Origin: Lithospermum erythrorhizon
Lineage: Eukaryota > Streptophyta > Magnoliopsida > Boraginales > Boraginaceae
DNA length: 64,000 nt
Assembly (NCBI GenBank): GCA_019722365.1
Contig: JADFUC010001284.1
Location: 26,736 to 90,735, forward strand
Reading direction: 5' to 3'
Notes under the pieces: model-generated
Seen by the model: the letters and a program-made list of their open reading frames with translations, nothing else
Told to the model about the DNA's origin: nothing
The model's database searches: none
Shown: piece by piece, positions 1 through 11,030 of the stretch
Position numbering within the stretch: the stretch's first letter is position 1
How the letters are laid out: each line of letters starts with the position of its first letter
Program-made: the position numbers and the translations under genes

Positions 1-240
1 TCGATTGTACAACCGATTTACTCATTTAAGTTTAAGTTCATATATGCGTTCGATTATATGGTAATGTTCGTATTAGGATAGTCCATGTGACACTAGGGGT
101 TATGATGGCTTACTAGGACCAGCTCATAACCAATATACTAACATATAATGTTCGGTTAACATTTATTAGTATATGATTTTTGTCAATCGAGCCTAAGAGG
201 TCCAGACATACAACGAATTCAAGTCATAATTTAATTAAAA
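1..240 (-). repeat. 3' part of a copia-like LTR, cut by the window edge
   Basis: Read on the minus strand, this stretch matches the end of the LTR-like block at about 13390-13660 in the opposite orientation. Shared landmarks include a GTAAGCCATCATAACCCCTA-like segment followed by TATCCTAATACGAAC and an end reading AATCGGTTGTACAATC. The two copies are diverged but collinear over about 200 bp. It is therefore probably the 3' part of a second LTR of the same family. The LTR terminus and primer binding site lie outside the window, so family and boundaries are uncertain. Confidence 0.5.
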
Positions 241-976
241 CTTTTGGGGTTTAAAATAGAACTGTATGAGAACATTGAGGTGAAATTCCAATTGTTGGAA
301 CTCACCCCTTGTTCGACTAAAATAGCTAAGGGATAGGGATTCCAGAATGTTCTTCTTAACCACATGAGATGCCTTGTTTTTAGGGATAACAAGTGGAAGT
401 TTCTGGAACCCCTCAATGTTACTGGAAGAACATGCAAAAGAAAACTCATGCAACAAAAAAATCCTACCAAAGCAAATAACTAGCATCAATCATCACATCT
501 CTGGACTCTGGAGGTTACTGGAATGTAAAAGAAAACTCATGCAAAAGAAATGTTTCTTAAGGTTATTGGTATTACAAGTATGATAACTATTGAAGCCACA
601 AGTTGCTGATGGACTGAAACCTACTTTGAACTGTTCAAACAACTACATTGTAGATACATTGTTCCCAACGTTCAGAAACAAATCATCAGATGAAAAGTTC
701 GCCAAATTCAATAATTCACTATATTTCTGCACATACCGGTGAAAAATGCCTCATCATAATGGAATTCAGAAATGATCACTTGCAGAATGTAGATCACATG
801 GTAGTGTACTAGAAAACATTCCACTGTAAGCTGGCTGCTAGAATTTTCTCAGGGAGAGTCATATACAAATTAATACTCCTTTGTCAAATAGTTGAGAGAG
901 ATGTAGGTATGCACATGAAGAGAGAAGAAAGACGCAGCTGGAAGTGTACCAATATTGTGGAGTAAACATCAATATT
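241..976. other. non-coding stretch downstream of the glucosidase II beta-like gene
   Basis: No supportable gene is seen. The part next to 976 should hold the 3' untranslated region of the minus-strand gene that stops at 977. A short direct repeat is present: a segment near 416-453 recurs near 512-549, sharing GTTACTGGAA and AAAGAAAACTCATGCAA about 97 bp apart. Small ORFs on both strands overlap this repeat and show no recognisable motif. Confidence 0.4.
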
Positions 977-3900
977 TTACGTCTGTCGAGGATGTCTCCG
1001 CCTGGCCTTCCCACGCCGACGAAACAGAAAAATTACCAATACTACAACGACAAAACATGCCTGTATGATAGTGGCAATCTTCAAACCTGTAAATGTCGGT
1101 GAAGGTGAAATCATTATAGTGCTATTGAAGTTACTTGACACCCATGGTAAAAGTGTAGAACTCAACTGAATTACCATTCAGCTTCTGCAGAGGATCTTGA
1201 TGTTGCTCAATTTTCTGTTTATTTGAATTAGAGACATAATTTATTCTCTGATATACTACATTTCCACCCATGACACAGTTGTTGGGGCAATGAAAAAGGC
1301 CATCATACTCATCACTTCCATCACAGCAATCTAAGTAAAAAGGCAAAACACAACTATCAAAAGGCTGTATTTTCGTTTAAAGGATAAAAAGATATCTGAA
1401 CCAGAGAGAGGAGTTCAAAGATTTTGGTCATGACAAACAGCTCCTTTAAGAAAATTCGTTATTCTTAAAGCCGAAAAGAATACCATCCATAGAAACATCG
1501 AGTTGTGCTACAGGAAAAATATCCCTGAGTATGATTTGAAAAATGATCTCATTGCTAACATGGATAGGGGAATACTATTGTTGCTGACAGGCAAACTGTT
1601 CAATTAGAAAAGAATACTTTTCATAAAAAGAAATTTAAATGTACTTACCACATATATGGTCATTCACTCGAGAGGAAAACAAGAACTTTGGTGTACTACC
1701 AAAATTTCTACAGTAAAATTTGCTGGTTGGACAAGCTGAAGTCCCTGCATATCCATCGGAAGAGTATGATAATTTACAACAGAACATACTCATATAAACT
1801 AAATAGAAGTAATGCTATGAATCAGAACACGTTAATATACTTTAGAATCTAGATGCATACTGTAGAGTGTAGATGCAAACTCCTAGTATTCTAATTAAAA
1901 ATTGTACCAGAAAGGCTCAACATGAAGCTCCTCTTAAATTCTAAGACTCATCGAATGAATTATACAAGTTTGGAATCAAATTTTGACATTTGATCTACAG
2001 TTCTACACTAGTTTAAAACTTTAGCACCCAACTTAGTATGATGGAATCAGATACAATTCATTTCCTAGAGACAACCATTCCATGTTGTACAGATCATATC
2101 AAGACTATTTATAGCTCAGTTTTTTTAATAATATGTTTCTATCTGCAGCTCTCGAGCACTGCAATATCCAAATCAAACTATATCTTAAACACCACCCCCC
2201 TCCCTCAATTATTATCAAGCATAATTTCAATCTCATCAACAACAACAAAATTTTGATAGCCTTTAATGGATTACAATTCAATATTCCTCATCAAATTTAA
2301 ACCATGAATAATTAACTTAATTGCTGCTCTACAGAAAACCAAGACTTACAGTCTACTTCCATTTTCACCTTCATAAAATTACCTGAAAGATTACCATATA
2401 TACCGCAAACAAGTCAAATTACTATCCTTACTAGTACCTCCATCCGAAAAAGATTGTTGAGTTTTATTTTCTATGGTTAAAATTATAAATCAAATATGCG
2501 GTCTTGATTGACACATAACATTGATTTGAATCAATATCATCATGTTAATAGTAAATAACATTAAAAATACCATCTTTGGATATATTTTCCATCAAACACA
2601 TGTGCGAGTTCAAAATTTAAAAGTCAACCATCAAAATTCAAATGTAACACCCCCTCCCAGAACCCTCATGTTTGCACGCTTAGTTTTGATGGAATGACCA
2701 CACAAACTGTTGTAGAAATTCATATTTGTATATGTTGAACAATAACAAGAATACAATGGATCTTTATTTCAATCTTTACAATACAACACTTGATTACAAA
2801 CTTGAACAAGAACACTAAAATACAACAATAGTAAAATAACTTCCTTGAATCGTTCCCCCAGGAACTATCCTAAAAAACTATTTCCGATATAGGAATACTC
2901 TTAGTGGATAAAACAAAGATTTGAAAGGTTAATACTACTTGTATGAGTTGCAGAGATTTTGGGGTGTTTTGAGAGCAAGAAGAAGATAACTTTTCAATAA
3001 AATAATTATGGATTAATCACCTTTCTTCTTTGCTTCTCCATATACTTCTATACAAATTAGTTTCTCATAAATGTTGTTATTTGTACAAGTGTCACTCATA
3101 GATGTCTCAAAGTTATCATATACATGCAAAATATGTTAAAAATCATCAACCAACGGATAGCTTTTGAAAGGCAACATAGAAATTCAATCTGCAGATACTC
3201 CCACATCGGGGTGTTGAAGTACCTCCCTACCATGTCCCTAACTTTCACCGGACTCAAACTATCCCGACGACGGGACTTAGGTCGTGAGGTAATACCTCCC
3301 GACATGGTCGGGATGTCTCAAATAATCAACACAAACTACCACCGTTTTTTGCAGCGCGTTTTATCCTCAATTACGCGACAGCTAGGAAACATCCCAAAGA
3401 TCACCCATCCCATGATTTTTCCAGTCCAACCACGGTTAAACTTGGATTTCATAAAAGTTGAGCTTCAAAACATAAGATCGCATCTTGATGGTATAAATAA
3501 TAACAATCACATCATATCAACACTTACCACATCATCCATTTTGGGTCGGGTTACTCCGGTATTACATCAAAGCCTCAAAGGTAGACAATCTTTATGGGAC
3601 GGAGGGAGTACTAATCAGTAGCTAAACTTGAAGAGCAAACTTAAGAATGTTAAAAAGAAAAACACTGTAAAATGGGTACCAGGTTCATCAGTTCCATCTG
3701 GGCAATCACAAAAGTCATCATTAAGTCTTTCTTTAGAGAAATCTTTAGACCCATCTTTGCATTTTATCACATCTGCCTCATAGTACTTCTCATCTGCAAT
3801 CATACAACATAATTTTAATAATTCACACAGACATATATCAAACTACCTCCATTCCATAAAGATCGTCACTTTAATTTTCAATAGTGAAAATCAACAATTA

Positions 3901-4397
3901 ATTCACAATTACATTTTAATAATAAAGTTTGTATTTTTCATATATATCTTTTTTTACTTCACAGTTACCATCTTAATAATAAACTAAGTTAGAAAATACC
4001 ATTTTTCATGTCTTTTTAAATATTCTCACTTTGACTTCCAGCGAAAAAATTCAACAAAACCTTAAGTCACACTACTATATTAATAATAAAATAGTTGAAA
4101 AAGCTCAGCATTTTCAGTATAGTTTTCTAAATATTATAGTACATACAAAAATACAATTTTAATAATAAGATTCAGTAAATATATTATTTTTCATATACAT
4201 TTTTCCAAATATTATTGACATACAAAGATATTCGAGTTTTACCATGGAAATTTAAAATTTGACAATCTTTTAGGGACGGACATGGTAAATTGGGGGGGTA
4301 CCCCAGGAGGATGGATTCCACGTGGTAGAGAAGATGTTGAAGATGGGGAGAAGAAGTAGAAAGAGAGGAGGAGACAGAGAGGTGGAACAAGACTCAT
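977..4397 (-). CDS. glucosidase II beta subunit-like short membrane protein (five exons)
   Basis: Exons on the minus strand: 4302-4397, 3680-3788, 1649-1744, 1142-1330 and 977-1086. Together they give 199 residues and keep the frame. Residues 1-22 form a hydrophobic signal peptide. Exons 2-4 hold the cysteine-rich N-terminal module of the glucosidase II beta (PRKCSH) family: [50 protein letters not shown] and CVMGG. These resemble LDL-receptor class A repeats with acidic calcium ligands. The last exon adds one transmembrane helix ([16 protein letters not shown]) and a basic tail ([10 protein letters not shown]), so the protein ends there. It has no MRH lectin domain and no ER-retrieval tail, unlike full-length glucosidase II beta of about 500-650 residues. 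Short paralogues of this shape exist in plants; their role is not established. The exon 2 acceptor (3788 or 3793) and the exon 4 donor (1142/1141) are my choices. An upstream in-frame ATG lies at 4436. Confidence 0.85.
2437..3608. mobile_element. Stowaway-type MITE in intron 2, split by a solo LTR
   Basis: The left end reads TA then CCTCCATCCGAAAAAGATTGT. The right end reads GACAATCTTTATGGGACGGAGGGAG then TA, its inverted counterpart. TA target sites flank both ends, as expected for Stowaway/Tc1-mariner MITEs. Removing the inserted solo LTR (2643-3566) and one copy of its target duplication leaves about 243 bp, close to the 258-bp MITE in the prohibitin leader intron. The two also share internal stretches. 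The element lies in the second intron of the minus-strand gene. Confidence 0.85.
2643..3566. mobile_element. solo LTR (924 bp) with TCAAA target duplication, nested in the MITE
   Basis: The block starts TGTAACACC and ends GGTATTACA, so its termini form an imperfect inverted repeat with TG...CA ends. It is flanked by TCAAA on the left (2638-2642) and TCAAA on the right (3567-3571), a perfect 5-bp target duplication. No internal retrotransposon sequence or second LTR is present, so it is a solo LTR left by LTR-LTR recombination. Two ORFs within it (about 3096-3621) have no recognisable domain and run across the LTR. Its superfamily cannot be assigned from the LTR alone. Confidence 0.8.
3846..4285. 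mobile_element. Stowaway-like MITE in intron 1
   Basis: The left end is TA then CCTCCATTCCATAAAGATCGTC. The right end is GACAATCTTTTAGGGACGGACATGG then TA. The ends are inverted relative to each other and resemble the other MITEs here. The interior is AT-rich and non-coding. The element sits in intron 1 of the glucosidase II beta-like gene, with its right edge about 15 bp from the exon 1 donor at 4302/4301. Confidence 0.75.
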
Positions 4398-4570
4398 GGC
4401 TATGGTGTGTTTACAAACTTGCCTTTTTTTACTCAATTTTTTTACTGTTTGATGTCCGATTGTAGCAGCCGTGAGCCCGTGATAGCGGGAGGAGGATATT
4501 ATTATGATGGAGTATTAAATTATTGGACTGAAACATTAATAAGACTTTAAAGTACTCCGTACTAAAGTAG
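4398..4570 (-). promoter_or_regulatory. presumed upstream region of the glucosidase II beta-like gene
   Basis: This is the stretch directly upstream of the chosen start codon on the minus strand. It contains short AT-rich runs but no motif I would call a TATA box with certainty. Transposon-like sequence starts within about 200 bp, so any promoter here must be compact or overlap that element. The call rests on position only. Confidence 0.3.
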
Positions 4571-6890
4571 AGATTGTCTAATAGGATGGACTGGGCACAC
4601 TTTGACGTGGATAACCCAACTGGGCTTGTACGGCATAATGCCCCTTAAAGATCTGACGCGAACGCTCATATCCATGTCCACCGAACGATCGTTTCTTAGT
4701 GTGCCGAATGCGACAAGACAACGAAAATTACTGGCTTCACCTGCACCCCACTCCCGAACACCAACTAGTGTGAACCCGGTCTTGCCTACCCAATGGACCT
4801 CAAGCGGACGTCCGGTTGACCAAGTGGACGTCCATTCAAGCAGGTATCAGCTTTTATTCATCACAAAGTTTCACACCTATTTACACTATATTGCAAATAA
4901 AAAACAAACCTCACACGTACATAAAAAAAATCCCATAAATATCTAAATCGAAATTCAACAAAATCATAAAACAAACTTCAAACATCCGAACCAAAGATTT
5001 AACATCCATAGAATAAAACAAACCATAAACTAACCAAAGTTCATCCATCTATAAAACAACATAAACTAAAGTTCATTCATAAATGAAAATAAAAAACAAA
5101 GAACATTATACTTCGTCTTCATCTATCATATCGCTGGGACACCTCATATAAAGACGCTTTTGAATTTCAAGATGATTTATCAACGGAATCCAAACGCTTC
5201 AACTGCAGATTCCAAGTTGCATATTTTTCCAACCTACATATTTCAATACTTAATAAAAAATAATGATGTTATATGTAATTTAATCCATATAGAATACATT
5301 GCATTCGTACCTTTGTACATATCCAACAACATCTTATAGTCACTCATAGGACGAGAATCATGGTCAAGCACATAGGAGGAGAAGTGATTTGGCAAATACA
5401 CTAGACTGGGGATACAAGGGGAACGGATCTCTCCAGGGGATTCAAGGCCCATCCTTGTGGAGGTCATGCGCGCTTACACTCATTTTGTTCCCAAATTTTC
5501 ATGACATCCTCGCATACCCATACACCTCCCATTTTGACCACACTTCATCTTTTTCACCAATATATTTCTTTGGTTGGTCAAGGATTGCTCCTCAATCTTT
5601 TGTGTTGAAAGCCTCAAATTCAAGCATTTCATTATTCACATTCACCCCTCACATTTACTGAAATTGGATATCAACATACCATACGGCAAGAACGACTTTC
5701 CCCTACTCCTATCCATATTTTTAATAATCAATCTAGGTAAGTTGATCTTCTTCTTATTCAATAAAGCATATGTGACTAAGGTACGAATGTCACTAAGCTA
5801 TCGATTGTTGCTTAGCCGCACTCAAAATATCTTTTACAATCTTAGTTTCCTGCTTGTTGACCGTCACGTATTCCAAGCCTTTTTATCATCATCACATGTT
5901 CTATCATTGTTAAAATAACTACTCGCTCATCCGAGTAAACTGACAATTTAAAACTCAATTTCTAGGAAGTCATTCAAAAAGTGGTCATTATAATCCTCAA
6001 TTTCAAATTTTTGAGCTATCATATGATAATCTAAAATGCCTTTTTATCATGAACATAATGGGGCGAATTGAATCATTGCATCCACTTGCATATACAAGTC
6101 AAAATTTTCCTGACTAATTCCCTCGAAAATTATTAAGGGCCAATTAAAACTTAGCAACATTCAACCATCCATGAAAATTCAAACCAACAATGGAATTTGT
6201 ACCTTCAAGTTATTTTCATCAACATACATACCCCGTTGATGGTTTTCTTCATAAACTTGTTGAGCTCAAGTGTGTTCTAACGATGGCTTTGTGATGGCGG
6301 AGACTCCCCTCATTTTCTTCTTCCTATCCTCTTTTGCTTCTTTTCTCCTCCCTTTGTAAAGGATAGTTTTCTTCATTGTGAATAATCGAGACAAAGAAAT
6401 TAAAAATGAAAAATGTGTTCTTTTGAGTGTCAGAGAACACTTTGTATACTCAAATTTAGAAAAGAGATGAAGTTTTGTAGTAGAAGTAGAGAGACAAGAT
6501 GAAGTTTATTGTTGGATGTTAAAAATGAAGATAATGAATCAATGACAGAAAAGCGGAGCCTCTTATAAGGCTTAAAACGTGATTAAGTGATGTCCGCTTC
6601 GTTAACTAGATGTCTGCTTCCAAGTTACTAGTCCACTGACTTATTGTAAAGGACGGTCTGCTTAATTATCGGACGTCAAGGAAGTATATTACCATTAAGC
6701 GTATGTCCGGGTTCGCTTAACGGATGTCCTCTCTTCGCTTAACACACAACCGACTTAATGTGAAAGGACGCCTGCTTTCGCCATGCGGACGTCCGTCAAG
6801 CATATGTAAATGGACACCGCTTTTATAATAGAGGACGACGTGTTTACCGCTTTATAATAGAGGACGTTCCTTCAAAACAATATTGCAATA
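4570..6890 (-). mobile_element. decayed transposable element with GGACGTCCG-type subterminal motifs (copy A)
   Basis: Both flanks are rich in variants of GGACGTCCG and GATGTCCG: near 4795-4835 on the left and about 6590-6860 on the right. The minus strand between them carries broken protein-like sequence. From about 6376 it reads KKTILYKGRRKEAKEDRKKK. Further on it has NKKKINLPRLIIKNMDRS and GKSFLPYGMLISNFSK (about 5750-5660), then PKKYIGEKDEVWSKWEVYGY. The FLPYGMLIS style of motif recalls the 'putative plant transposon protein' family (PF20167), but this is from memory. A 74-residue frame at 5243-5467 follows. Many stops and frameshifts are present. Terminal repeats and target duplication were not found, so class and limits are unresolved. 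Confidence 0.45.
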
Positions 6891-7000
6891 TTCCATCGGG
6901 TTATTTGAATGTTAATATGTTTAGCAATACTAAGGAAATAAATAATACGCCTTTGAGTCCAATCAACACCTATCGAATGACAAGTAACACAATATGATAT
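6891..7000. other. short AT-rich spacer between element A and the gypsy remnant
   Basis: No ORF, repeat or regulatory motif is evident. It separates the subterminal repeats of copy A from the minus-strand remnant that begins near 7090. Confidence 0.3.
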
Positions 7001-7089
7001 CAAAGTCAATTTAAAAAGTAGCAATATCACTAGTTAACCAAACATTCCAAGGCAATGAAAGAAGTTGACACATAAAGAAGATCTTTGGT

Positions 7090-7572
7090 TTAAAAAATAT
7101 TTAAAGGCAATACTTCATAGAACTTAGGATGTTCCAAGTCGGTGGGATCAATCGCCTTGAATCCAATCGGTATATCTCCAACTTCACAATGATTGAAAGG
7201 CAAAACACTACCTACCACAAATTTCATTGATTCAAGTCTATAATGTAACTTATTATAACAAACTTTGGTCGGGGTCATGGTTAATAGTTGTTTGAACACT
7301 TCCACCCTCGCCTTCTTTACTATCTTCATCGAGTTTATGATCACTTCTCAAATGTCTAATAAAATGTCCGGTTCCACTTTTTTTCTCTCCTGCCTTATAA
7401 CTATATATGTTTTATAAGTATATATGTAGCTTTTGTCATTTTCTCGATCGGGCTCAAATATTTCCAAACCTACGACAGACGACTGCCTGTGTCGGCCGCC
7501 TCGAGGTGAGTAATCATTATATCCGAATACCGTAGTCACCATATCGATGGACAACTCGCTTTTAAAGTACAA
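7090..7572 (-). pseudogene. minus-strand protein remnant downstream of a gypsy LTR, one in-frame stop
   Basis: One minus-strand frame is open from 7572 to 7090 apart from a single stop near 7345. It gives two joined segments of 74 and 84 residues. The first contains YNDYSPRGGRHRQSSVVG, the second VVGSVLPFNHCEVGDIPIGF. Neither part is recognised. Because it lies downstream (minus sense) of an LTR and a primer-binding-site-like sequence, it may be internal retrotransposon sequence. A captured host fragment is the alternative. Confidence 0.35.
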
Positions 7573-8301
7573 CCTTGCTTATCCAAAATTTGATTTTACT
7601 AAGATTCTCAAAAAACGCTTTTAAATTTAAGAATCCATCGTGATATTTAACCAACTAACCTATATATATATGCCGCCAAATATATCCCAAATAAACAAAG
7701 AATATCGGCAAGGCTACAACTAAAAGTAAGTACTGTATCCCCGAATACAAAAACAATTACCGACAAGGCTAAAGTTTGAAAATAAAAGGGACAACAATCA
7801 AAAACGGTTGACAACACATAAAACAGACTGTGAGGATCCTCACCAACTGACGCCACCTACCACTCTGATGAAATCCCAACGCCTCCCGGCTCAACTAACC
7901 GCCCGTTAACCCGGCACAAATGAATGCCGCCCAAAGCGAAAAAGGCGAAGTCATGGGCTTAGCGTGAAACTTTAACACTGTGGGGTGAACTTACCATACG
8001 GAATCCAGACAAACAATATTATAATAGTCAAATATGAATAAAATATATATATATCCATGACTACCTAATCAGGTCATACAATAAGATTCCAAAGAAGCGT
8101 CTCGTGCATAGCATGTCAATATATAATAGAAGGTCTCAATAAGGCACACAATCACCTGTAATGAAATCATAGAGACACAAATAATGACTATAACTCTAGT
8201 CATCACCTTCTATCTCATATCTCTACAAGTATACTACAACCTCTAACGCAAGATATACTCAACTGCCTACCCGCTAGAATGGACTAATCGGGCCGATAAA
8301 C

Positions 8302-8530
8302 ACCGCACTTATACCAAAGTAAGGCCAACACCGACAATGCACATGGCAAAGTGATAATAGATCTCACACTGCACTTATACCAAGTATAAGGCCAACACCG
8401 ACAATGCACATAGCAGCGATAATAGATCTCACACCGCATCTATAAATTCTAAGTATAAGGCCAACACCGAAAATGCACATAAGAAAGTGATAATAGATCT
8501 TCACACCGCACTTATACCGAAGTATAAGGC
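8302..8530. repeat. tandem array of about 65-bp units, roughly 3.5 copies
   Basis: Units share CGCACTTATACC, then AAGTATAAGGCCAACACCGA, AATGCACATA and GTGATAATAGATCTCACA. The copies differ by small indels and substitutions. The array lies inside the minus-strand gypsy LTR. Reading the minus strand gives a repetitive 80-residue frame (8364-8606), which is a by-product of the array and not a gene. Confidence 0.85.
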
Positions 8531-8883
8531 CAACAACGCCACGTATCCCGCAAGTGAAGTGAGAGTGACCTAACCCATAACCATCCCAATATAGGGTCAT
8601 ATCCAAATACTTATGTCACCTCAAGTTACGCATAACTCCAACCAACACCTCTCAATAACCAACTACTCTACTCCCAAATAATATCAAAGCACACAACTAA
8701 AACATCTCACAATCATAACCGGGCCACAACCACGGCCAAGGCCACAGAAATACATAAGTGCCGGCTGGGAAGGCCACGTAAATCGAACGTAGTTGGGAGT
8801 TCAAGCTATTACTTACCTCAAGCAAATCTTCAACGCCACCGAAATACAATCACATAATCATAACATGGCTCACAAATGAATCA

Positions 8884-8985
8884 CACATATTCATACCACA
8901 ATGACATGTATATCATTCTCACATAATCATACCACAATGACATGTATATCATTCTCACATAATCATACCACAATGACATGTTCAC
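8884..8985. repeat. tandem array of about 36-bp units, nearly three copies
   Basis: The unit contains CATACCACAATGACATGTAT followed by ATCATTCTCACATAAT. It repeats with almost no divergence and the last copy is partial. It sits inside the same LTR as the 65-bp array. The near identity points to recent expansion. Confidence 0.8.
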
Positions 8986-10070
8986 ACAATTTAAAGTAAG
9001 TACGTAAAGTAGCACCCGTGAGATAAGTACTCACCTCTCGCTTAGCTACCACAAAACCTTCAAGAAACACAATCACGGTAATCGCCCCTTTCCACCATCA
9101 ACGTCTAACAAAAACACCCGTAACGTATAATCAAAAACCTACTACTATACTTTCATAGTTTCTAGAAGATATACAACCAACTCTAGTGGAACAATTTTTA
9201 AACGGTCTACAATGACGATAAACAACTAAATAATAACCCCGTCGACACAACCCACCGGTTTCCCCGCTAGAATCTCTACCTTATCACTTTAACATTTCAT
9301 ATCAACTTATAAGTTATTCTAGTCAACCATCAAGTCCATAATTAACAACCCATACTCCAAAATATCAATTACAACACAACTTACAAATCGCACTTTTTTC
9401 AACCTATTCCCTTTAATAAATTTTAAATCACAATTTAACCTTACAATAACTACAATAAGGTCCCAATATAACCCCCACACATTTAAAAAGTCTTATAAAA
9501 TATCAACAATAAAGTCAACTAAAACCTAGAAAAATATATCTCTAACATCCCCAAACAACCTCTAAATAATGAATTACTCACTTATACATCATAGCATCCA
9601 TAACAAACTTAGAAACATCATAAAATTGAAGGCAGCTAAAAGTCAAACATTAAAAATCAAGTAAAACTCTATTTTCATACCTCAAATTTGGTGTGGAAAG
9701 ATGACGGGGAAGTTTCTTAATAATCAACTCGAGGATCTTAATAAGCAACAAAGTGAAGAAATGGAAGAAATTTTTTGTGTTTGTGCTCACGGGGGCTCTC
9801 GCCGCTCAAGGACGGAGGAAGATATTTGTGTTTTCTTGTGTGAATAGTGGATGATAAGGATTTAGAATAAATTACTTAACACCTCTAAGTATCGAGTTAC
9901 ACAGAGTTTGTGCCCGAAATCGTTGAATCGAAAGTTATCAAACGACTTAACGATCTAACTTAACTCGAATTATCCCCGGTTACTACTACTAAATTATCAA
10001 TGTAGCTTCGCTCAAATATATTTTACTAATTTAATATTATTATCGAAATTAACCGGAACGGGTTATTACA

Positions 10071-11030
10071 CATGATGTCCTTTTTCTTTGAACTAAAATT
10101 TAACGTGCTACCGGGATGATTCTAGAGTGGATATTGACTTTCATCTCCTACCTTATTTTTTTCTTTTCAGTTGGACTAAATCTACTTCTCCCTCCTTCGG
10201 TATCCTCTACTCATTCAGGATCTATACTATTAAAATCAACACGACTAAAGTCTGGGCTCATTTGGTGGGCTCATGGGGTTTATGTCAATTGTAGTTCCAT
10301 CACCTCCACCCTATTCCAATTCTTTTTAGGAGCCATTGAAATAAATAATAAATAACTTGCAATACTAAATAAGTTGAAATTCTAACAAGATTATACCAAG
10401 TAAACAAGTAATATAATAAAAGGAGGAGGATGGAAAGATTGTATCAATTTCAATGCAATTGGTAATCTATCAAGACGACGATGCTAATTCCTTGAAATTC
10501 TGATCAAATTATTTATTCTCCAAGATGAACATGTAGAACATTTATAATTGAAGTAGTAAAACTAAGAACCATGTATGATATATTTAATGAGTCGAATGAA
10601 CTAGCTTTTATAATTGAAGTAATATGAATTAATGATGATATTTCGACGTGACTAATAAATGAAAGTCAGGGTCCTTTATTTATAAGAGGAAAAAAACAGC
10701 TAGCTTTTGTGAACCGATGTCCGTAGTAAAACCCAACATCCTCTAATAACGATATTCATACAACGGTTATTGTTTATATAACGGGTTAAGCCATCGGACG
10801 TCCGTTGCACAAAAGTGGGATATCAAATAATAAGGCGATCCGAACGCTTACATAACGCAAGGTTACCGGACGCTCGGGTTTCCCAAAACGGATGTCCGCT
10901 ATCAAGGCTAGGTGAATCCAACTAAAATGCTCTTTGTACCGACGCCCGGCTTAATTAAGCCGACTCAGCATGCTAATCTAACCACTAATGAACGCACAAT
11001 AACACGATTCTAACGCCCACCGACTGTGAA
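10071..11030 (-). mobile_element. fragment of a second GGACGTCCG-motif element (copy B)
   Basis: From about 10690 to 11030 the sequence is dense in GATGTCCG, CGGACGTCCG and GGACGCTCGG motifs, as in the right flank of copy A. The minus strand from about 10338 starts MAPKKNWNRVE. Across frameshifts it then reads DINPMSPPNEP and PDFSRVDFNSIDPE, ending where the gypsy LTR begins at 10070. It is thus probably the 5' part of the element's coding region plus its subterminal region, in the same orientation as copy A and truncated by the LTR insertion. The product is not identified. Confidence 0.45.

Larger units (their letters stand above)
7869..10070 (-). mobile_element. gypsy-type LTR on the minus strand (about 2.2 kb)
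   Basis: On the minus strand the block starts TGTAATAACCCGTTCCGG at 10070. Its start resembles that of the gypsy 3' LTR near 38879 (TAATAACTCGCTCC). It ends near 7869 after GCCGGGAGGCGTTGGG and is followed by TCATCAGAGTGGTAGG, a decayed match to the initiator-methionine tRNA primer binding site (TGGTATCAGAGC). The body holds two tandem arrays listed separately. No partner LTR is seen on the far side, so the element is incomplete. Its insertion point at 10070 interrupts element copy B. Confidence 0.6.

Noticed and set aside
3124..3621. 165-residue plus-strand ORF, one of the longest in the first 10 kb
   Set aside because: It lies within the solo LTR and runs across its 3' end and the MITE terminus. 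It has no motif and is on the strand opposite to the host gene.
8364..8606. Repetitive 80-residue minus-strand frame, Gly/Ile/Val-rich
   Set aside because: It is the translation of the 65-bp tandem array in the gypsy LTR, not a gene.
8302..8985. Possible CRISPR-like repeat array
   Set aside because: The repeats are contiguous tandem units without unique spacers, lie in a plant LTR, and the window is eukaryotic.
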